NCBI RefSeq assembly: GCF_001612885.1
Contig: NZ_BDBH01000001.1
Span: 496,001-560,000 of the forward strand
Length of the DNA: 64,000 nt
Direction: 5' to 3'
Source: Nocardia harenae NBRC 108248
GTDB lineage: Bacteria; Actinomycetota; Actinomycetes; Mycobacteriales; Mycobacteriaceae
A model generated the notes under the pieces. The model worked only from the letters and a program-made list of their open reading frames with translations. It was not told the DNA's origin and did not search any database. This document shows positions 51,517 through 60,072 of the stretch, in pieces (within the stretch, counting starts at the first letter, position 1; every line of letters starts with the position of its first letter). A program made the position numbers and the translations under genes.

Positions 51517-52413
51517 TCAGCTCCAGCCGGAGTTCGGCGCGGCGAGGTCGAAGACGCGCCAGACCGCGTCGTCGCGCACCACGAAGGCCAGCACTCGATT
51601 CCGCCGCGGGCCGCGCAGCAGGAGTCCCAGTTCGCCGTTGACCGAGGCGAATTCGTACCCGTCGGCCGGGTCGGCGTCCGGGCAGCCGATGCCGTTCTCC
51701 GCGGCGAGCGCGAGCAGGCGGGTGGCGACCCGCTCGGCCCCCTCGGTAACCACCGGGCCGTCCGGGGTCGCCATGAGAGCCTGCGCGTTCGCGTGCAGAT
51801 TGTCCGCTACTTCTCCTGTGCCACAGGCGGATTCGCCACCTTCGCAGACCACCGCCCGCGCCCGGGCGCGCAGCGCGGTGAGCAGGCGGCGGACCGCGGC
51901 CTCGTGCGCGGGTTCGGCGGTGGGGCCGGGCAGCGCAGCGGCCGCGGCCCTGCCGATGGCGGCGGCCTGTGCCGCGGCGGCGGTGTCCAGGTCGAGCCAG
52001 GTCGCGAGCTCGTCGGCGGGGAGCTCGGGCAGGACCGCGGCGAGGCGCTGCGCGGGGGTCAGCGCGGCCAGGGCGACCAGGGTGGCGAGGCGATTCGCCC
52101 GGTTCCTGGCAATGTCCACCCACTCGCCGCCGCCATTCGGGACCAACGGGGTGACCAGGGGGTCGGGGAGCCGCTCGGTCGCGGGGGCGCCGCGCCCGGC
52201 GGTGACGAGGTGGTCGGCGCAGATGCGGGCGACGGTGGCGGTGAGCCACGCGCCGAAGTCGTCGATCTCGGATTGGTGCACGCCATTGAGGCGGAGCAGG
52301 CACTCCTGGAGCGCGTCCTCGGCGGCGCGGGTGCTGCCGGTGAGCCGGTAGCCGAGGCCGAGCAGGCGGGGGCGGTGCGACTCGAAGAGTTCGGCGAGGT
52401 AGGCGGCGACCAT
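51517..52413 (-). CDS. ECF sigma factor, SigJ/ECF41-like
   Basis: Alternative sigma factor of 298 residues. Region 2 is well conserved (FESHRPRLLGLGYRLTGSTRAAEDALQECLLRL over residues about 10-42, with DDFGAWLTATVARICADHL). Region 4 is degenerate (LPADELATWLDLDTAAAAQAAA). A SnoaL-like C-terminal extension follows (residues about 195-298), with GLLLRGPRRNRVLAFVVRDDAVWRVFDL, the mark of the ECF41/SigJ group in which this domain controls activity. The ATG at 52413 is 91 bases from the divergent GNAT gene. ECF41 sigma factors often lie near carboxymuconolactone decarboxylase genes; one is at 54376. Confidence 0.82.
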   Translation of the reverse strand: MVAAYLAELFESHRPRLLGLGYRLTGSTRAAEDALQECLLRLNGVHQSEIDDFGAWLTATVARICADHLVTAGRGAPATERLPDPLVTPLVPNGGGEWVDIARNRANRLATLVALAALTPAQRLAAVLPELPADELATWLDLDTAAAAQAAAIGRAAAAALPGPTAEPAHEAAVRRLLTALRARARAVVCEGGESACGTGEVADNLHANAQALMATPDGPVVTEGAERVATRLLALAAENGIGCPDADPADGYEFASVNGELGLLLRGPRRNRVLAFVVRDDAVWRVFDLAAPNSGWS

Positions 52414-52504
52414 CGCGCACGATTCTACGGAGCGCGGGTTCCCGGCCCGCTGACAGGTCCGAAAAGGGGATGATCCGGTGTCTCCGGCCGTGTCACCATG
52501 CGGC

Positions 52505-53068
52505 ATGGACGAACGCATCCTCTCCGACGGGGCCGTTGTGCTCACCCGGCCGCGGGCCGGGGATATCGACGCCATCGTCACGCACTGCCAGGATCCCGCG
52601 ATTGCCGAGTGGGTGACGATTCCGGTCCCCTACGGGCGGGCCGATGCGGAGTTCTACCTCGCCGAGATGGTCGCCGGCGGGTGGGCCGGGGGCTCGCCGG
52701 TCTGGGCGGTCCGGCGGTCCGGCGACGGGCCGCTGATCGGGAGTATCGGGTTGCACGACAGGGGTTTCGGGGGCGCCGAGATCGGGTTCTGGCTGGCTGC
52801 CGGGGAGCGCGGGGGCGGGCTCATGTCGCGGGCCGTGGGGTTGGTGTGCGCGTTCGGGTTCGCCGAGTTCGAGCTGACGCGGATCGGATGGCTGGCGTAC
52901 GTCGGGAACCGAGCCTCGGCCGCGGTGGTGCGGCGGAACGGGTTTCGCTTCGAGGGGACGCAGCGGTTGGGGGCGGTGCAGCGGGGAGTCCGGCGGGATT
53001 GCTGGCTGGGCGGGCGCCTGGCCACCGACCCGCCCGGCCCCGCGGACGGCTGGCCGTCCGACACCTGA
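52505..53068 (+). CDS. GNAT-family N-acetyltransferase
   Basis: Acetyl-CoA-dependent acetyltransferase of 187 residues, RimJ/RimL-like. Features are ILSDGAVVLTRPRAGDIDAI, then IGSIGLHD and GGAEIGFWLAAGERGGGLMSRAVG, the acetyl-CoA loop, and GWLAYVGNRASAAVVRRNGFRFEG. The ATG at 52505 follows no strong ribosome binding site. It is divergent from the ECF sigma gene and converges with the DAHP synthase gene. The substrate is unknown. Confidence 0.9.
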   Translation: MDERILSDGAVVLTRPRAGDIDAIVTHCQDPAIAEWVTIPVPYGRADAEFYLAEMVAGGWAGGSPVWAVRRSGDGPLIGSIGLHDRGFGGAEIGFWLAAGERGGGLMSRAVGLVCAFGFAEFELTRIGWLAYVGNRASAAVVRRNGFRFEGTQRLGAVQRGVRRDCWLGGRLATDPPGPADGWPSDT

Positions 53069-53116
53069 CCTCCCCGGGTCCGAGCCGGGGTGCGACCGCA
53101 CCCCGGCATCCGAACC

Positions 53117-54208
53117 TCAGCGCCCGCGTCGCGCGGCGACCGCGGCCGCGAGCCGGTCGAGCTGCGCGGCGGTGGTCTCCCAGTCGAGGCAGGCATCGGT
53201 GATGGACTGCCCGTAGGTCAGCTCGTCCGCGCGCCCGAGCGCGAGATCCTGCCGCCCGGCGACCAGGAAGCTCTCCAGCATCATCCCGACCACGCCGGGC
53301 TCACCGGCGGCCAGCCGCTCGGCGATGTCGGAGACCACGTCGACCTGCCGATTGTGGTCCTTGTTGCTGTTGCCGTGGCTGGCATCGACCACGACGCGCT
53401 GCGGCAGCCCCGCCTTCTCCAGCCGGATGCAGGCCTCGGCGACGGAGGCCGCGTCGTAGTTCGTCCCATTGCTCCCGCCGCGCAGGATGACGTGGCAGTC
53501 CGGGTTCCCGATGGTCCGGATGAGCGCCGAGCGCCCGTCCAGATCGGTGCCGGGGAAGACGTGGCTGGCCCCCGCGGCCCTGACCCCGTCCACCGCGACC
53601 TGCACATCCCCGTCGGTCCCGTTCTTGATCCCGACCGGCATCGACAGCGCACTGCTCAGCTGCCGGTGCACCTGGCTGGCCGCGGTACGCGCCCCGATGG
53701 CGCCGTAGGAGACCAGGTCCGCGATGTACTGCGGGGTGATCGGGTCGAGGAACTCGCACGCCACCGGCAGCCCGAGCGCGGTGATGTCGACCAGCACCTT
53801 GCGGCCGATGCCGAGCCCGGTGTTGACGTCGAACGACCCGTCCAGGTGCGGATCGTTGATCAGCCCCTTCCAGCCCAGCGTGGTGCGCGGCTTCTCGAAG
53901 TAGACGCGCATGACCACGTGCAGCCGGTCGTCCAGCTCGGCGGCCTTGGCGGCCAATTTGCGGGCGTACTCCAGCGCGGCGACCGGGTCGTGCACCGAGC
54001 ACGGCCCGACGATCACCATGAGGCGGTCGTCGGTGCCGTTCAGCACGTCGACGGTGGCCCTGCGGCCGCGGCGGACGGTGTCGGCGAGCCCGTCGGTGAT
54101 CCGGTGCACGCGGCGCACCTCGGCGGGCGAGCGCAGCGGGCTGACCGCGAGGGTGCGCTGGTCGTCCAGGTCGGCGTGTTGGGGATCGACGTGGGCGGCG
54201 GTTGTCAT
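53117..54208 (-). CDS. aroG: 3-deoxy-7-phosphoheptulonate (DAHP) synthase, class I
   Basis: First enzyme of the shikimate pathway, condensing phosphoenolpyruvate and erythrose 4-phosphate. The 363 residues are of the class I (AroFGH) type: VIVGPCSVHDPVAALEYA, MRVYFEKPRTTLGWKGLIND, FLDPITPQYIADLVSYGAIGAR, IKNGTDGDVQVAVDG, ILRGGSNGTNYDAASV and VVDASHGNSNKDH. Mycobacterial genomes use the class II enzyme for the main activity, so this is likely a second isozyme. The 145 bases upstream hold a leader peptide with Tyr-Trp-Phe codons and competing hairpins, so control by aromatic amino acid supply is likely. RBS AGAAAGGAA precedes the ATG by 7 bases. Confidence 0.95.
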   Translation of the reverse strand: MTTAAHVDPQHADLDDQRTLAVSPLRSPAEVRRVHRITDGLADTVRRGRRATVDVLNGTDDRLMVIVGPCSVHDPVAALEYARKLAAKAAELDDRLHVVMRVYFEKPRTTLGWKGLINDPHLDGSFDVNTGLGIGRKVLVDITALGLPVACEFLDPITPQYIADLVSYGAIGARTAASQVHRQLSSALSMPVGIKNGTDGDVQVAVDGVRAAGASHVFPGTDLDGRSALIRTIGNPDCHVILRGGSNGTNYDAASVAEACIRLEKAGLPQRVVVDASHGNSNKDHNRQVDVVSDIAERLAAGEPGVVGMMLESFLVAGRQDLALGRADELTYGQSITDACLDWETTAAQLDRLAAAVAARRGR

Positions 54209-54284
54209 TCGTGGGTTCCTTTCTCAGGCCGGCCCACGAAGCGAAACCCCGTCGAGCCGGTCGGTACCGGCTCCGGGTGGTGAA
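54209..54284 (-). promoter_or_regulatory. Attenuator region of the DAHP synthase mRNA
   Basis: After the leader peptide stop the RNA can form a perfect 8-bp hairpin at 54254-54273 (GAGCCGGT, ACCG, ACCGGCTC). Next to the ribosome binding site, GGGCCGGCCT (54226-54235) is fully complementary to AGGCCGGCCC inside the leader peptide gene (54320-54329). That leader segment can instead pair with GGGCCGGC at 54307-54314. The two pairings exclude each other, and the distal one would cover the region just before the ribosome binding site. No T-rich terminator is seen, so translational attenuation is more likely than termination. Confidence 0.7.
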
Positions 54285-54353
54285 TCAGCGCGCGCGGTCC
54301 ACGCACGCCGGCCCACCCGGGGCCGGCCTGCTAAACCAGTAATCGCGCTGCAT
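54285..54353 (-). CDS. Leader peptide with Tyr-Trp-Phe codons
   Basis: Short gene of 22 codons between the CMD-family gene and the DAHP synthase gene, same strand. The peptide begins MQRDYWFSRP, so codons 5-7 are Tyr, Trp and Phe, the three products of the shikimate pathway. The ATG has no ribosome binding site, but TACAGT (54361-54366, a possible -10 element) lies 7 bases before it, so the transcript may start at or next to the ATG as a leaderless mRNA. A ribosome that stalls at codons 5-7 would leave or cover the downstream segment used in the attenuator pairings. The arrangement is like aromatic amino acid leader peptides known in Corynebacterium. Confidence 0.75.
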   Translation of the reverse strand: MQRDYWFSRPAPGGPACVDRAR

Positions 54354-54375
54354 GGAACAAACTGTAACAGCTCGG

Positions 54376-54843
54376 TCATCCGAACTGGCCCGCCACGTAG
54401 CCCCCGGCCGGGGTGCCGGCGATCACATTGACCCTGTTCCAGGCATTGATGGTGGCGATGCAGGCGATCAGCGCGGCGGTCTGATCGTCGTCGTAGTGCT
54501 TGCGCACCTGCTGCCAGGTGTCGTCGCTCACACCGCCGCCGTCGGCGATCCGGGTGGCCTCCTCGGTGAGCGCGAGCGCGGCCCGCTCCGGCTCGGTGAA
54601 GAGCGTCGCCTCCTTCCAGGCGGCGACCAGGTTCAGCCGCACCGGATCCTCGCCCGCGGCGATGGCGTCCTTGAAGTGCATGTCGGTGCACATACCGCAG
54701 CCGTTGATCTGGCTGGCCCGCAGCTTCACCAGCTCCTGGGTGGCGGCGGGCAGCGCGTTCTCGTAGGCCCGCGAGGCGGTGGTGAGGCGCTTCACGAAGC
54801 TGCCGGCGACGGCGTTGCCGAAGAGGTCGATCCGAGCGGTCAT
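54376..54843 (-). CDS. Carboxymuconolactone decarboxylase-family protein (AhpD-like)
   Basis: Small alkylhydroperoxidase-like protein of 155 residues. The active site is NGCGMCTDMHFKDAIAAGE with the CxxC and the downstream His, as in AhpD-like peroxidase proteins, plus SASRA-type helices (LTTASRAYENALPAAT) and INAWNRVNVI. The ATG at 54843 has GGAAGGAA upstream at 6 bases. It may support peroxide reduction, or serve as the redox partner often found with ECF41 sigma factors; the sigma gene is about 2 kb away. It ends 22 bases before the aroG leader peptide. Confidence 0.9.
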   Translation of the reverse strand: MTARIDLFGNAVAGSFVKRLTTASRAYENALPAATQELVKLRASQINGCGMCTDMHFKDAIAAGEDPVRLNLVAAWKEATLFTEPERAALALTEEATRIADGGGVSDDTWQQVRKHYDDDQTAALIACIATINAWNRVNVIAGTPAGGYVAGQFG

Positions 54844-55058
54844 GGCGGTTCCTTCCCGATGGCCCGCCGTTCGCCGGCGGGCTGTACCGGGAAGACGGGA
54901 CCACCGCGCGGAGTGTGACATCGGAGTACGTGGCCGCGAATTGTCACCGCAACATCGAGGAAATACCTGCTGGCTAGCGTGGTGAGACCGCGCCCCCGCA
55001 CCGTCGCCGGAACCGCGGAGCGCGTTCGCGCGTGCCGCCGGCTGCCGAGGGTGAAGAT

Positions 55059-57173
55059 ATGACGCAATCGTCCACAACCCGGACCCACTGCCCGTACTGC
55101 TCGCTGCAGTGCGGAATGGTCCTGCGGCAGCGCGAGGGGAAGTTCGAGGTCGAACCCCGCTCCGACTTCCCGTCGAACCGCGGTGGGCTCTGCGCCAAGG
55201 GCTGGACCGCCGCGGAGCTGCTGTCGCACCCCGATCGATTGACCACGCCCCTGGTCCGGGACCGCCGGGATCTGCCGCTGCGGCCCGGCACCTGGGACGA
55301 GGCGCTGAGCAGAATGGTCAGCGCGTTCGGCGCGGCGCAGGGGCGGCACGGCCGCGACGCCGTCGGCTGCTTCGGCGGCGGTGGGCTCACCAACGAGAAG
55401 GCTTACCAGCTGGGCAAATTCGCGCGCGTCGCGCTGGGCAGTTCGGCGATCGACTACAACGGACGCTTCTGCATGTCGTCCGCGGCGGTCGCCGGGAACC
55501 GGGCCTTCGGAATCGACCGGGGTATGCCGTTTCCCCTGGCCGACATCGCCGAGACCGATGCGATCCTGCTGGTCGGCAGCAACCCCGGCGACACCCTGCC
55601 CCCGGCCATGCAGTTCTTCGACGCCGCCGCCGAGCGCGGCGCGCGGCGCGTGGTGATCGATCCGCGCCGGACGGCCACCGCCGCCAAGGCGGATCTGCAC
55701 CTGCAGCCGGTCCCAGGGACCGATCTGGCGCTGGCGAACGGGATGCTGCACGTGGCAGTCCGGCACGGCCTCATCGACGAGGCGTACATCGCCGCGCGGA
55801 CTACCGGCTTCGACGCGGTCCGGCGGGCGGTCCGGCTGTACTGGCCGGACCGGGTGGAGCGGATCACCGGCGTCCCGGAGAGCGCCGTCGTGGAGGCGGC
55901 GCACCTACTCGGCACCGCGCGGCGCGCGATGATCTTGACCGCGCGCGGCGCGGAGCAGCATCGGACCGGTACCGACACGGTGTCGGCGTTCATCAATCTG
56001 GCGCTGGCGCTCGGCTTGCCCGGCCGGCCGTACTCGGGGTTCGCGACGGTGACCGGGCAGGGCAACGGCCAGGGCGGACGTGAGCACGGCCTCAAGGCCG
56101 ACCAGCTCCCCGGCTACCGCCGCCTCGACGACCCGGTCGCGCGCGCGCACGTGGCCGCGGTGTGGGACGTCGACCCCGGCGAGCTGCCGCTGCCCGGCGT
56201 CTCCGCGTACGAGATGCTGGATCGGATCGCCACCCCCGGCGGCGTGCGGGCGATGTGGGTACTCGGCTCGAACGTGGCGGTCTCCGCGCCGAACGCGGGC
56301 CACGTCGCCGCGCAGCTGCGGCGGCTGGATTTCCTGGTGGTCTCCGACATCTTCCGCTCCGAGACCGCGGAGCTGGCCGACGTGGTGCTGCCCGCCGCGC
56401 AGTGGGCCGAGGAAACCGGAACGATGACCAACCTGGAGGGGCGGGTCGTGCTGCGCAGCGCCGCGACCGCACCGCCGCCGGGCGTGCGGACCGATCTCCA
56501 GGCGATCAGCGACGTCGCGCTCCGGCTCGGCAAGCCCGGATTCTCCGACGATCCGGAGGTGGTCTTCGCCGAGCTGGGGCGGGCGAGCAAAGGCGGCAAG
56601 GCCGACTACTCGGGAATCGGCTACGCCCGGATCCGCGCCGGGGACGGCGTGTTCTGGCCCTGCCCGTCGAGCCGGCATCCGGGTACTCCCCGGATGTTCA
56701 CCGAGGATTTCCCGACCCCGGACCGCCGGGCGCGATTCCACGTCACCGAACAGGGCGACGCGGCCGAGCCGCCGGACACCCGATACCCGTACTACCTGAC
56801 GACCGGCAGGTTGCTGCGGCAGTACCAGTCCGGCACCCAGACCCGCCGGGTCGGCGCCCTCGCGGCGGCCGAGCCCGCACCGCACGTGGAGTTGCACGAG
56901 CAGCTCGCCCGCCGGATCGGCGTCGCCGACGGCGATCAGGTGCTGCTCCGAACCCGCCGCGGCGAAGCGGTGATGGCCGCCAGGATCGACCCGGCGATCC
57001 GCCCCGACACGGTGTTCGTGCCGTTCCACTGGGGTGGCCGGGGCTGCGCCAATTTGCTCACCAATCCCGTGCTCGACCCGCACTCGCGCATGCCGGAGTT
57101 CAAGGTGTGCGCCGTCGCCGTCGAGCGCGCACAGCCGTCCTCGCCGATTCCCGAGAAGGAGCAGAGCCGATGA
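55059..57173 (+). CDS. nasA: Assimilatory nitrate reductase catalytic subunit (NasA/NarB-like)
   Basis: Molybdopterin guanine dinucleotide oxidoreductase of 704 residues, likely reducing nitrate to nitrite in the cytosol. A [4Fe-4S] site at the N-terminus uses Cys11, Cys14, Cys18 and Cys45. The molybdenum ligand is Cys138 in NGRFCMSS, as in NasA and NarB, so formate dehydrogenase, which uses selenocysteine or Cys in a different context, is less likely. Other motifs are VTGQGNGQGGREHG and EETGTMTNLEGRV. There is no Tat signal and no extra flavin domain. It heads an operon with a 117-residue protein, nirB and nirD. The ATG at 55059 overlaps nothing; the next gene starts inside its stop codon. 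Confidence 0.9.
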   Translation: MTQSSTTRTHCPYCSLQCGMVLRQREGKFEVEPRSDFPSNRGGLCAKGWTAAELLSHPDRLTTPLVRDRRDLPLRPGTWDEALSRMVSAFGAAQGRHGRDAVGCFGGGGLTNEKAYQLGKFARVALGSSAIDYNGRFCMSSAAVAGNRAFGIDRGMPFPLADIAETDAILLVGSNPGDTLPPAMQFFDAAAERGARRVVIDPRRTATAAKADLHLQPVPGTDLALANGMLHVAVRHGLIDEAYIAARTTGFDAVRRAVRLYWPDRVERITGVPESAVVEAAHLLGTARRAMILTARGAEQHRTGTDTVSAFINLALALGLPGRPYSGFATVTGQGNGQGGREHGLKADQLPGYRRLDDPVARAHVAAVWDVDPGELPLPGVSAYEMLDRIATPGGVRAMWVLGSNVAVSAPNAGHVAAQLRRLDFLVVSDIFRSETAELADVVLPAAQWAEETGTMTNLEGRVVLRSAATAPPPGVRTDLQAISDVALRLGKPGFSDDPEVVFAELGRASKGGKADYSGIGYARIRAGDGVFWPCPSSRHPGTPRMFTEDFPTPDRRARFHVTEQGDAAEPPDTRYPYYLTTGRLLRQYQSGTQTRRVGALAAAEPAPHVELHEQLARRIGVADGDQVLLRTRRGEAVMAARIDPAIRPDTVFVPFHWGGRGCANLLTNPVLDPHSRMPEFKVCAVAVERAQPSSPIPEKEQSR

Positions 57174-57523
57174 CCGATGGCAGCACCCCCCGTTTCCTGC
57201 AAGGCGTCTGCGCCTTCACGGGGAAGGGACTCGAACAACCCGTCCCCCTCGACGCCGCGCTGCGCTACACCGTGCCCGCGGGCGCGACAACCCAGCCGGT
57301 GTACTTCCGCGGCGGCAATTCCAGCGACGAGATGGTCGCGGTGGTCCTCATGCGCGACGGCGCCGCGATGCGCTACTTCCCGATCGGCGCGAAGGACGCC
57401 GTCCACGTGGCGCTGCGGGTGGTGGAGGATCTGCTCGGCGATACCGTGCTCGAGCTCTTCCTCGCCGCGCCCGAGGGATGCACCGGCACAGTCGTGGTCG
57501 ACCTCGGCCTGGTCGAAGTCTGA
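57170..57523 (+). CDS. Uncharacterised nitrate-assimilation operon protein
   Basis: Protein of 117 residues, no signal or membrane segment. It begins MTDGSTPRFLQGVCAFTGKG and ends TVVVDLGLVEV; the middle has YTVPAGATTQPVYFRGGNSS and AMRYFPIGAKDAVHVALRVV, a beta-rich pattern. I recognise it as a conserved companion of nirB in Nocardia and Rhodococcus relatives, but no function is known to me. Its ATG overlaps the nasA TGA, and nirB follows after 26 bases. It may help cofactor or protein interaction of nasA and nirBD; this is inference from position. Confidence 0.75.
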   Translation: MTDGSTPRFLQGVCAFTGKGLEQPVPLDAALRYTVPAGATTQPVYFRGGNSSDEMVAVVLMRDGAAMRYFPIGAKDAVHVALRVVEDLLGDTVLELFLAAPEGCTGTVVVDLGLVEV

Positions 57524-57549
57524 CCGGCCGGGACGAGGAGGAGCAGACG

Positions 57550-60072
57550 ATGACAGTCCTCGAGCACGACACCGCCCCCGCCCGCAACGGCGCCGCCGCG
57601 ACCACCAAGGCCAGGCTCGTCGTGGTCGGCAACGGTATGGCGGGCGCCCGCGCGGTCGAAGAAATCCTGGCCCGCGACGGCGCGAATCTCTTCGACATCA
57701 CGATTTTCGGGGCCGAACCCTACGGCAACTACAACCGGATCCTGCTGTCGAACGTGCTGGCCGGGAGCGACAGCACCGACGAGATCTACCTGAACCCCCT
57801 CGACTGGTACGACGCCAACGGAATCGACCTGCGCGCGGGGGTCCGGGTGGTCCGGATCGATACCTTCGCCCGGCTGGTGTGGGCCGATGACGGCACCCGC
57901 ATCCGGTACGACAAACTCGTCCTCGCCACCGGGAGCCGGTCGTTCTTCCCGCCGATGGAGGGGCTGTGGGCGAACGACAGCACGCTGACCGACGGCGTAT
58001 TCGGGTTCCGCACCATCGAGGACTGCGCGGCGATGATCGCCGCCGCGGGCGAGCGCACACGCGCGGTCGTCGTCGGCGGCGGGCTGCTCGGCCTGGAGGC
58101 GGCCCGCGGCCTGCAGAGCCGTGGACTCGCCGTCGACGTGGTGCACTCCCGGCCGACGCTGATGGACGCGCAGCTGGACAGCACCGCGGGAAAGATCCTG
58201 CGGCGGTCCCTGGAGCGGATCGGCATCGGGGTGCACGTCGAGAAGACCACGGTCCGCGTGCGCACCGGCGACGACGGGCGGCTGTGCGGCGTCGAGTTCG
58301 CGGACGGCGGCACGCTCGACTGCGACATGCTGGTGATCTCCGCAGGCATCCGCCCGAATGTCGATCTCGCCCGCCGGGCCGGGCTGACCACCGAGCGCGC
58401 GATCGTCGTCGACGACCAGATGCGCAGCGTGGACGACGACAACGTCTACGTCGTCGGCGAGTGCGCGCAGCACCGCGGCCAGGTGTACGGGCTGGTGGCG
58501 CCGCTGTGGGAGCAGGCGACGGTGCTCGCCACCCACCTCACCGGGAACGGCGAGCAGACCGCCTACCACGGATCGCGCGTCGCGACGAAGCTCAAGGTCG
58601 CGGGCGTCGACGTCGCGGCGATGGGGCTCAAGGCCCCGCAACACGACGACGACGAATTCGTGCAGTACTCCGAGCCGAGGCACGGGGTCTACAAGACGGT
58701 GATCATCCGGGACGGCAAGCTGGTCGGCGCCACCCTGCTCGGCGATGTCAGCAAGGTGTCGTTCCTCATGCAGGCCTTCGATCGGGGGCTGCCGCTGCCC
58801 GAGGAGCGGGTGTCGCTGATGTTCGACCTCGGCACCCCCGATGTCGAGGTCGGCGCCGCCGAACTCGCGGACGACGCGCAGGTCTGCAATTGCAACGGGG
58901 TGAGCAAGGGCACCCTGGTCGGCTGCGTGGCGGACGGGGTGAAGACCGTCGCCGGAGTCATGAACGCGACCAGGGCGGGCAAGGGCTGCGGCTCGTGCAA
59001 GCAACTGGTGACCCAGATCGTCGAATGGGCCGCCGACGGCGCGGTCGAGGAGGACCCCGCGACCTCGTGGTACGTGCCCGGCGTCCCCTACGGCAAACCC
59101 GAACTGATGCGCAAGATCAAGGAGCTGCGGCTGCACTCGGTGTCCTCGGTGTTCGCCGCGCTCGCCCCGGATGGCAGGGAGGACGCAGGCTCGAAGATGG
59201 CGCTGGCCTCGCTGTTGAACATGATGTGGGGCACCGAATTCGTCGACGAGCGCGACGCCCGCTTCATCAACGATCGCGTCCACGCCAATATCCAACGCGA
59301 CGGCACCTTCTCGGTCGTCCCGCAGATGAAGGGCGGTGTGACCGATTCCGGGCAGCTCCGGCGGATCGCCGACGTGGCCGACAAGTACGCGATCCCGCTG
59401 ATCAAGCTCACCGGCGGGCAACGGATCGACCTGCTCGGCGTGCGGAAGGAGGATCTCCCCGCGGTCTGGGCCGACCTCGACATGCCATCGGGCTACGCCT
59501 ACGGCAAGAGCTTCCGAACGGTGAAAACCTGTGTCGGTACCGACTTCTGCCGCTACGGCCTCGGCGACTCCACCGCGCTCGGGATCGCGATCGAGGAGCG
59601 CTACCAGGGGTTGGCCGCGCCGGCGAAGATGAAACTGGCCGTCACCGGGTGCCCGCGCAACTGCGCGGAGGCGCTCTGCAAGGATCTCGGCGTCGTCGCG
59701 ATCGGCGATGGCCGGTGGGAGATCTACGTCGGCGGCGCGGCCGGTGCCCACGTGCGCAAGGGCGACCTGCTCGCCACCGTCGGCTCCGCGGCCGAGGTGA
59801 TGACCGTGACCGGCCGGTTCCTGCAGTACTACCGCGAGAACGCCGGCTGGCTGGAGCGCACCTACGCGTGGGTCCCCCGGATCGGCATCGATCGGATTCG
59901 CGCCGTGGTGCTCGAGGACGCCGATGGCATCGTCGAGCAACTCGACGCGAATATGCAGAAATCCGTCGACGCCTATCGGGATCCGTGGCAAGACGGCCGG
60001 AGCCCGGCCACACCGGGGCAGTTCCGCCCCTCGCTGCCGCTGGTCGAGCTGCCGCAGGTGCCGATCCGATGA
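57550..60072 (+). CDS. nirB: Nitrite reductase [NAD(P)H] large subunit
   Basis: Cytosolic assimilatory nitrite reductase subunit of 840 residues, reducing nitrite to ammonium. The FAD domain starts LVVVGNGMAGARAVEEI, and the NAD domain has VVVGGGLLGLEAARGL. A BFD-like [2Fe-2S] domain uses Cys446, Cys448, Cys480 and Cys483. The sirohaem/[4Fe-4S] domain uses Cys661, Cys667, Cys701 and Cys705 (TCVGTDFC and TGCPRNC). The ATG at 57550 has GAGGAGGAGCAG upstream. It overlaps nirD by four bases. Confidence 0.96.
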   Translation: MTVLEHDTAPARNGAAATTKARLVVVGNGMAGARAVEEILARDGANLFDITIFGAEPYGNYNRILLSNVLAGSDSTDEIYLNPLDWYDANGIDLRAGVRVVRIDTFARLVWADDGTRIRYDKLVLATGSRSFFPPMEGLWANDSTLTDGVFGFRTIEDCAAMIAAAGERTRAVVVGGGLLGLEAARGLQSRGLAVDVVHSRPTLMDAQLDSTAGKILRRSLERIGIGVHVEKTTVRVRTGDDGRLCGVEFADGGTLDCDMLVISAGIRPNVDLARRAGLTTERAIVVDDQMRSVDDDNVYVVGECAQHRGQVYGLVAPLWEQATVLATHLTGNGEQTAYHGSRVATKLKVAGVDVAAMGLKAPQHDDDEFVQYSEPRHGVYKTVIIRDGKLVGATLLGDVSKVSFLMQAFDRGLPLPEERVSLMFDLGTPDVEVGAAELADDAQVCNCNGVSKGTLVGCVADGVKTVAGVMNATRAGKGCGSCKQLVTQIVEWAADGAVEEDPATSWYVPGVPYGKPELMRKIKELRLHSVSSVFAALAPDGREDAGSKMALASLLNMMWGTEFVDERDARFINDRVHANIQRDGTFSVVPQMKGGVTDSGQLRRIADVADKYAIPLIKLTGGQRIDLLGVRKEDLPAVWADLDMPSGYAYGKSFRTVKTCVGTDFCRYGLGDSTALGIAIEERYQGLAAPAKMKLAVTGCPRNCAEALCKDLGVVAIGDGRWEIYVGGAAGAHVRKGDLLATVGSAAEVMTVTGRFLQYYRENAGWLERTYAWVPRIGIDRIRAVVLEDADGIVEQLDANMQKSVDAYRDPWQDGRSPATPGQFRPSLPLVELPQVPIR

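Noticed and set aside
54903..55058. Possible GlnR nitrogen-control site before nasA.
   Set aside because: Only weak fits such as GTACG-N6-CGAAT were found; neither matches the GTNAC-N6-GAAAC consensus well enough to list.
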